Shown here: positions 21,799 to 25,180 of the stretch, in pieces | Numbering within the stretch: the stretch's first letter is position 1 | Layout: each line of letters starts with the position of its first letter | Source of the DNA: CAYZBF01 sp964476585 | GTDB taxonomy: Bacteria; Hydrothermota; UBA3072 | NCBI GenBank assembly: GCA_964476585.1 | Contig: CAYZBF010000026.1 | Location: 1-25,180 of the forward strand | Reading direction: 5' to 3' | DNA: 25,180 nucleotides | Notes under the pieces: model-generated | What the model was told of the DNA's origin: nothing | The model's input: only the letters and a program-made list of their open reading frames with translations | Database searches by the model: none | Position numbers and translations under genes: made by a program

Positions 21799-22748
21799 TT
21801 TTCACCCTAAGGAAAGAAAAGGAAAGGGAGTACACCCATCATGATGCAGCAGTCATAGGTGCTGGTCCTGCGGGACTAACAGCTGCCATCTACCTTGGGA
21901 GAGCGAAGATAGATACGGTAATTTTCGAGAAAATTGCCCCAGGAGGTCTTATTGCTTCAACAGATTGGATAGAGAATTACCCGGGCTTTCCAGATGGGAC
22001 ATCTGGGGAAAAATTGAGTGAACTAATGGAAGATCAAGCAATAAGGTTTGGAGCCCGGATTGAGGCTATAGAGATAATAGGCGTTGATCTTAACTCCGAT
22101 CCCATAGAGATTAAAACCAATGGTGGGGCATATACTGCTTATGCTATTATCATTGCTTCAGGAACTTCTCCAAGGAGGTTAAATGTCCCGGGTGAGGAGG
22201 AATTAATCGGCAAAGGGATATCCTTCTGTGCTACATGTGATGCTCCCTTCTTTGAAGGGGAGGATATTATTGTGGTTGGGGCAGGGAATTCAGGGATACA
22301 GGAGTCTCTATATCTCTCAAAATTCGCAAAGAGTATCAAGGTTGTCGAATTCCTCGACCACCCCACTGCAGAAAAGATTTTACTGGATAGAATTAAGGAA
22401 TTCGATAAGATTGAATTATTGCTCTACCATGAGGTAAAAAGATTTCTAGGAGAAGGAAAACTTACTGGCGTTGAAGTAGAAGATAGGGAGTCAAAGAAAA
22501 AAAAGGTAATAGATGTAAAGGGGGCATTCATTTACGTAGGATTAGTTCCCAACACAGGCTTCCTTAATGATGCAGTTGATATGGATCCAGAGGGGTTTAT
22601 AAAGACCGGCCCTAAACTCAGCACTTCAAAAGAAGGAGCCTTTGCAGCCGGTGATGTAAGAACTACATCTCTTCGCCAGGTTGCAACAGCTATAGGTGAT
22701 GGAGCCCTAGCAGCTCATGGCGTTAGAGAATATCTGGAAGAAAGATGA
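21795..22748 (+). CDS. trxB: Thioredoxin-reductase-like flavoprotein without the NADPH motif
   Basis: FAD-dependent reductase of 317 residues. FAD-binding GAGPAGLTAA starts at residue 22, the redox-active site is CATC (145-148), and the C-terminal FAD motif is GAFAAGDVRTTSLRQVATA. The second nucleotide-binding fold GAGNSGIQESLYL is present. However, where NADPH-dependent enzymes have HRRxxxR, this protein reads EFLDHPT (185-191). It may therefore use NADH, ferredoxin or another donor, as reported for some thioredoxin-reductase-like flavoenzymes of anaerobes. It overlaps the Pdo-like gene before it and the glutaredoxin gene after it by four bases each, so all three are translated together. Confidence 0.93.
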   Translation: MIFTLRKEKEREYTHHDAAVIGAGPAGLTAAIYLGRAKIDTVIFEKIAPGGLIASTDWIENYPGFPDGTSGEKLSELMEDQAIRFGARIEAIEIIGVDLNSDPIEIKTNGGAYTAYAIIIASGTSPRRLNVPGEEELIGKGISFCATCDAPFFEGEDIIVVGAGNSGIQESLYLSKFAKSIKVVEFLDHPTAEKILLDRIKEFDKIELLLYHEVKRFLGEGKLTGVEVEDRESKKKKVIDVKGAFIYVGLVPNTGFLNDAVDMDPEGFIKTGPKLSTSKEGAFAAGDVRTTSLRQVATAIGDGALAAHGVREYLEER

Positions 22749-22993
22749 AGATATTGGTATATACCAGCTCGAGTTGTCCTTATTGCAGGAAGACAAAGGA
22801 TTTCCTCAAGAAACACGGGGTGAAATTCAAGGAGATAAATATATCTAAATATCCATCTGCTGCAAAGGAGCTCAGGGGGAAAACTGGTCAGACTGGAGTT
22901 CCAGTAACCCTCACAGGCAATCATAAAATCGTTGGCTTTAATGAGGAAAAATTGAGAAGGATACTCAAAATAAAGAGGAAAAACATTGAATAA
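22745..22993 (+). CDS. Glutaredoxin-like thiol protein with CPYC active site
   Basis: An 82-residue single-domain protein with the fold start MKILVYTSSS, active site CPYC (about 11-14), the TGVPVTL cis-proline loop and IVGFNEEKL near the C-terminus. It resembles NrdH-like and clostridial Cp9-type glutaredoxins that are reduced by an adjacent thioredoxin-reductase-like flavoprotein. The ATG overlaps the trxB-like stop as ATGA. No glutathione biosynthesis gene is present in the window. Confidence 0.92.
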   Translation: MKILVYTSSSCPYCRKTKDFLKKHGVKFKEINISKYPSAAKELRGKTGQTGVPVTLTGNHKIVGFNEEKLRRILKIKRKNIE

Positions 22994-23014
22994 TAGCCAC
23001 AACCACTTTACTTC

Positions 23015-23146
23015 AATGCAAAATGAAGATTGCAAAATGCAAAGTAATTATAACAAACAGCTATCATCATTCAGCTTTCAGCTTACTGACCAACCCACGA
23101 ACAAACCAACTGACAAACTTCAGTATTTCATTGGAGCGAAGCGATT
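23015..23146. repeat. Dispersed repeats inside the redox operon
   Basis: AATGCAAAATGAAGATTGCA and AAATGCAAAG lie at 23015-23045 and CATTGGAGCGAAGCGATT at 23129-23146, separated by CAGCTTTCAGCTT- and CCAAC-type words. They divide the cytoplasmic genes (Pdo, TrxB-like, Grx) from the envelope genes (TlpA onward). I see no convincing promoter here. A frame starting at 22986 reads through the repeats into tlpA, but its first part encodes only repeat sequence. Confidence 0.65.
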
Positions 23147-23177
23147 GTTTCTGTGGCACAATAGCAGAGGAGGAATA

Positions 23178-23684
23178 TTGAAGAATTATACTTTATTTGC
23201 TATTATTGCACTTTTACTCATCAGTTGTGGAGGAGAGAATAATAGTGAATCCATGGTAGGAGAAGAAAAAAAGATTGTAAACTTAGCACCAGATTTCACG
23301 TTGGTGGATCTGAATGGAAATGAACACACGCTCTCAAATTACAGGGGCAAAGTAGTAATCATTGATTTCTGGGCAACTTTCTGTGCTCCATGCAGGCTAG
23401 AAATACCCCACTACATTCAATTTTACAATGAATATAAAGATGATGGGTTAGTGATTTTAGGAGTCGGATTGGATGGAGAGGAAAAACTAAAAGCTTTTTC
23501 TAAGGCAATGGGAATAACCTATCCTATCCTAATTGGTGATAGGGCTACAGCTAAGAAGTATGGTATACAACCAATCCCAACTACCTTCATCCTCAACAGA
23601 AAGGGTGAAATTAAGGATAAAATTATTGGCTATGCTCCAGGATATGAGGATAAGATAAGGGCTAGCTTCCTAAAATCATTGTAA
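23178..23684 (+). CDS. TlpA/ResA-type thioredoxin-like lipoprotein
   Basis: Envelope thiol-disulfide protein of about 168 residues. The start is a TTG at 23178, four bases after GAGGAGG (23167-23173); the codon before it is ATA, an alternative. The N-terminus KNYTLFAIIALLLISC is a lipoprotein signal with lipidated Cys17, followed by Gly-Gly, so it should be anchored in a membrane and may be moved by the Lol system. The thioredoxin domain begins with APDFTLVDLNG. The active site is FCAPC in the WATFCAPCRLEIP segment, and IQPIPTTFIL holds the cis-proline. Proteins of this family reduce cytochrome c apoproteins or other envelope substrates. The next gene starts ten bases after the stop. Confidence 0.92.
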   Translation: MKNYTLFAIIALLLISCGGENNSESMVGEEKKIVNLAPDFTLVDLNGNEHTLSNYRGKVVIIDFWATFCAPCRLEIPHYIQFYNEYKDDGLVILGVGLDGEEKLKAFSKAMGITYPILIGDRATAKKYGIQPIPTTFILNRKGEIKDKIIGYAPGYEDKIRASFLKSL

Positions 23685-23694
23685 TAGGATAGAG

Positions 23695-23835
23695 ATGAAC
23701 AAGCGTTCTTTAGCTTTTTTAGTAGGACTCCTCATAAGTTGTGGATTCTTCCTGGGAGGAATACTACTCAAACAGTTCATTGAAACAGGGATCAATGGTT
23801 CTTTGATCTGTCTCTACTGCATCGGTATAGGTTAA
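23695..23835 (+). CDS. Small CXXC membrane protein (CD1871A-family-like)
   Basis: A 46-residue protein, easily missed because of its size. It starts at ATG 23695, after a weak purine-rich site (GGATAGAG). It has a basic N-terminus (MNKRS), one membrane helix (about 5-25), a short linker and a C-terminal CLYCIGIG with Cys39 and Cys42. The ending closely resembles the CLECIGIG ending I recall for the CD1871A family of CXXC-motif proteins. Such genes, as I recall, sit next to TlpA-like and 4Fe-4S membrane protein genes, as here. The stop overlaps the next start as TAATG. I infer that it passes electrons between the polyferredoxin and the TlpA-like lipoprotein. Confidence 0.8.
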   Translation: MNKRSLAFLVGLLISCGFFLGGILLKQFIETGINGSLICLYCIGIG

Positions 23836-24662
23836 TGTTTCGGTGGCTTTACAATCGATATGTTCGCTTTAGTATCCTAATAGGTGCATTCTTTGCAGGT
23901 AACAATTACTTCCACAAGGGATTATATCAAGGTAACCTCAAGAATTTCTTCTTCCCTGGTTTAAATTGTTATGCATGTCCTCTCGCAAGGTTTTCCTGTC
24001 CTATCGGGACTTATCAGCACTTTATTGGGGCAAGAACTATTCCCTACTATGCTCTGGGGTTTATTGGTCTCATTGGAATATCCCTTGGGAGGATAATCTG
24101 TGGATGGTTTTGCCCATTTGGTTTCTTTCAGGAACTTCTATATAAGCTGAAGACCTATAAGTTTAGAGTAAGTGAGCGGCATACATATACAAAATATATT
24201 ATGCTCTTTGTGGTGGCAACGATTATTGTCTTTATCACGGGCGATAACTGGTTTTGCAGACTGTGTCCTGCTGGGGGGATTGAGGCGGGAATTCCTCAAC
24301 TGGCTCTCGACCCATCTCTGCGGGGTCTAGCTGGCGGCTTCTTTTATTTAAAATATTCAATTACGATCTTTGTAATAACCGCCTCTATCTTTATAAAGAG
24401 ACCATTTTGTCGTTTTGGCTGTCCCCTCGGAGCATTCTTTGGGTTATTCAATAAGCTCACCTTCTTTCAAATCCATGTTGATAAAAATAAATGCACTGAA
24501 TGCTATATATGCCAGAATGTATGTCCTATGGATGTCATAATATTTAAGCATCCGGATTCACTTGATTGCATAAGATGTGGTAGATGCATAAAAGCATGCC
24601 CACAGGACGCATTGTCATTTCATTATGGTCCAAGGGCAGAGACGGCTGCTACGCTCAAGTGA
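23835..24662 (+). CDS. Membrane polyferredoxin, 4Fe-4S protein (NapH/CcoG-like)
   Basis: An integral membrane iron-sulphur protein of 275 residues with about four to five hydrophobic segments. Cysteine groups between the helices are C45/C48/C55 (CYACPLARFSCP), C89/C93 (CGWFCPFG), C141/C144 (CRLCP) and C192/C196 (CRFGCPLG), the CxxxCP style of NapH and related proteins. The C-terminus has two classical ferredoxin clusters, C220-C230 (CTECYICQNVCP) and C245-C255 (CIRCGRCIKACP). It shares a TAATG junction with the small CXXC protein. It does not have the NosR FMN domain or an N-terminal signal arm. Its likely role is moving electrons through the membrane, here probably to envelope thiols. Confidence 0.88.
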   Translation: MFRWLYNRYVRFSILIGAFFAGNNYFHKGLYQGNLKNFFFPGLNCYACPLARFSCPIGTYQHFIGARTIPYYALGFIGLIGISLGRIICGWFCPFGFFQELLYKLKTYKFRVSERHTYTKYIMLFVVATIIVFITGDNWFCRLCPAGGIEAGIPQLALDPSLRGLAGGFFYLKYSITIFVITASIFIKRPFCRFGCPLGAFFGLFNKLTFFQIHVDKNKCTECYICQNVCPMDVIIFKHPDSLDCIRCGRCIKACPQDALSFHYGPRAETAATLK

Positions 24663-24673
24663 AAAAATGTAAT

Positions 24674-24900
24674 GGGACGCAGATGAATACAGATAAACAC
24701 TAATAAAGTAACCATACAGATATAGAAATAGCCGCTTCGCTCCATTAAAGAGTGCAAATTGAAAATTGCAAAATTTAAAATAAAAAAATAACCTAACCCC
24801 CAATGCCTAAATACAAAACCCTAATATATGCCACAAAGACACAAAGAGAATTAATATAACTAAATCCTAAATCCCAATCCCAAAATTGGACGCAGATATC
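24674..24900. repeat. Repeat-rich gap after the redox operon
   Basis: No gene was found between 24663 and 24920. The stretch holds GGGACGCAGATGAATACAGA with TAAACACTAA (24674-24703), the inverted GCTTCGCTCC unit with GTGCAAATTGAAAATTGC (24733-24780), GCCACAAAGACACAAAGAG (24830-24848), TCCTAAATCCCAATCCC (24865-24881) and a second GGACGCAGAT (24888-24897). These are the same families as at 3090-3270. Confidence 0.65.
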
Positions 24901-24921
24901 AAGAGCACAAGTTACAAGAAC

Positions 24922-25054
24922 AAAAAGACATTACTATTAAAAATACTAAATATTAATAATAGTTATTTCTACAGCCTGACCTCATACACCTATTACCTCG
25001 AGGGGTAACGTGACAGAATGCACCAAGAATTTGATTCCGTAATGGTCTTAATTT
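24922..25054 (-). ncRNA. Candidate small RNA of about 130 nt
   Basis: A consensus-like promoter just upstream (25088-25061) would start a minus-strand transcript near 25054. No reading frame longer than ten codons follows. The transcript would contain a hairpin TTACC/GGTAA (25008-24993) and end at a weak hairpin ACTATTA/TAATAGT (24963-24933) followed by a T-run (24926-24922), resembling an AU-rich terminator. I recognise no known RNA family. The call depends on the promoter and terminator geometry only. Confidence 0.3.
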
Positions 25055-25060
25055 GAATAA

Positions 25061-25088
25061 ATAATACCTAAAATATACTTGTTGTCAA
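25061..25088 (-). promoter_or_regulatory. Minus-strand promoter near the right edge
   Basis: On the minus strand TTGACA (25088-25083) and TATTAT (25066-25061) are separated by 16 bp. No protein gene begins downstream, hence the small RNA proposal. An inverted repeat ACTTG/CAAGT surrounds the -35 box. I see nothing recognisable in 25089-25180, which may be the upstream region of a gene outside the window. Confidence 0.55.
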
Positions 25089-25180
25089 GTGTCGAGATTT
25101 GACCCCATTAAGTTCACATTAAGTTTGCTTTGGGTTGGCAAGTAAATCATAAGAGGGTGTTGCGCTATATGCGTCATTTG

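Noticed and set aside
22986..23177. A 64-residue N-terminal extension of the TlpA-like protein
   Set aside because: The extension is encoded by dispersed repeats, while a TTG with GAGGAGG at 23178 gives a clean lipoprotein signal.

Overview
The window reads as chromosomal DNA of an uncultured, AT-rich, diderm (Gram-negative-type) bacterium. A Lol lipoprotein exporter (LolC/E permease plus LolD ATPase), YajC and a thioredoxin-like lipoprotein point to an outer membrane. A McsA-McsB-ClpC set, a bactofilin, a small CXXC membrane protein best known from clostridia, and word-like intergenic repeats suggest a candidate phylum of the WOR-3/Stahlbacteria kind rather than a well-studied group. That placement is an inference from gene content and style, not a database result. 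The genetic code looks standard.

Layout. (1) Bases 1-268, minus strand: start of a secreted protein of unknown function, cut by the window edge. (2) 558-3061, plus: lysS, queF and a YhhQ-type queuosine-precursor transporter. (3) 3062-3710: a gene-free stretch packed with repeats and hairpins. (4) 3711-16192, plus: a long compact run, lolC/E, lolD, mcsA, a degenerate mcsB, clpC, parA, parB, an M23 peptidase, a bactofilin, rph, an rluD-type gene and topA, mostly overlapping or only a few bases apart. (5) 16290-20847, minus, converging on topA: tRNA-Gly(CCC), tgt, yajC, fmt, purF and a predicted beta-propeller protein. (6) 21148-24662, plus: a thiol-redox operon with a Pdo-like protein, a thioredoxin-reductase-like flavoprotein, a glutaredoxin, a TlpA-like lipoprotein, a 46-residue CXXC membrane protein and a membrane polyferredoxin. 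(7) 24663-25180: repeats and a possible small RNA.

How the genes fit together. QueF, the transporter and Tgt cover uptake, reduction and tRNA insertion of 7-deazaguanine bases; no early queuosine biosynthesis gene is present here. ParA-ParB, the membrane-anchored M23 hydrolase and the bactofilin form a segregation and cell-shape cluster. McsA, McsB and ClpC resemble the phospho-arginine protein quality-control system of Firmicutes, but this McsB has lost the residues needed for kinase chemistry. The last operon joins a cytoplasmic thiol system to an envelope system and may carry electrons across the membrane to an extracytoplasmic thioredoxin.

Regulation. Five candidate promoters share a 16-bp spacer. 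Two place the transcription start at the start codon (lysS ATG, lolC/E GTG), so these mRNAs are probably leaderless, whereas several operon-internal genes have Shine-Dalgarno sites. Two genes appear to start at AUA behind Shine-Dalgarno-like sequences, which deserves checking.
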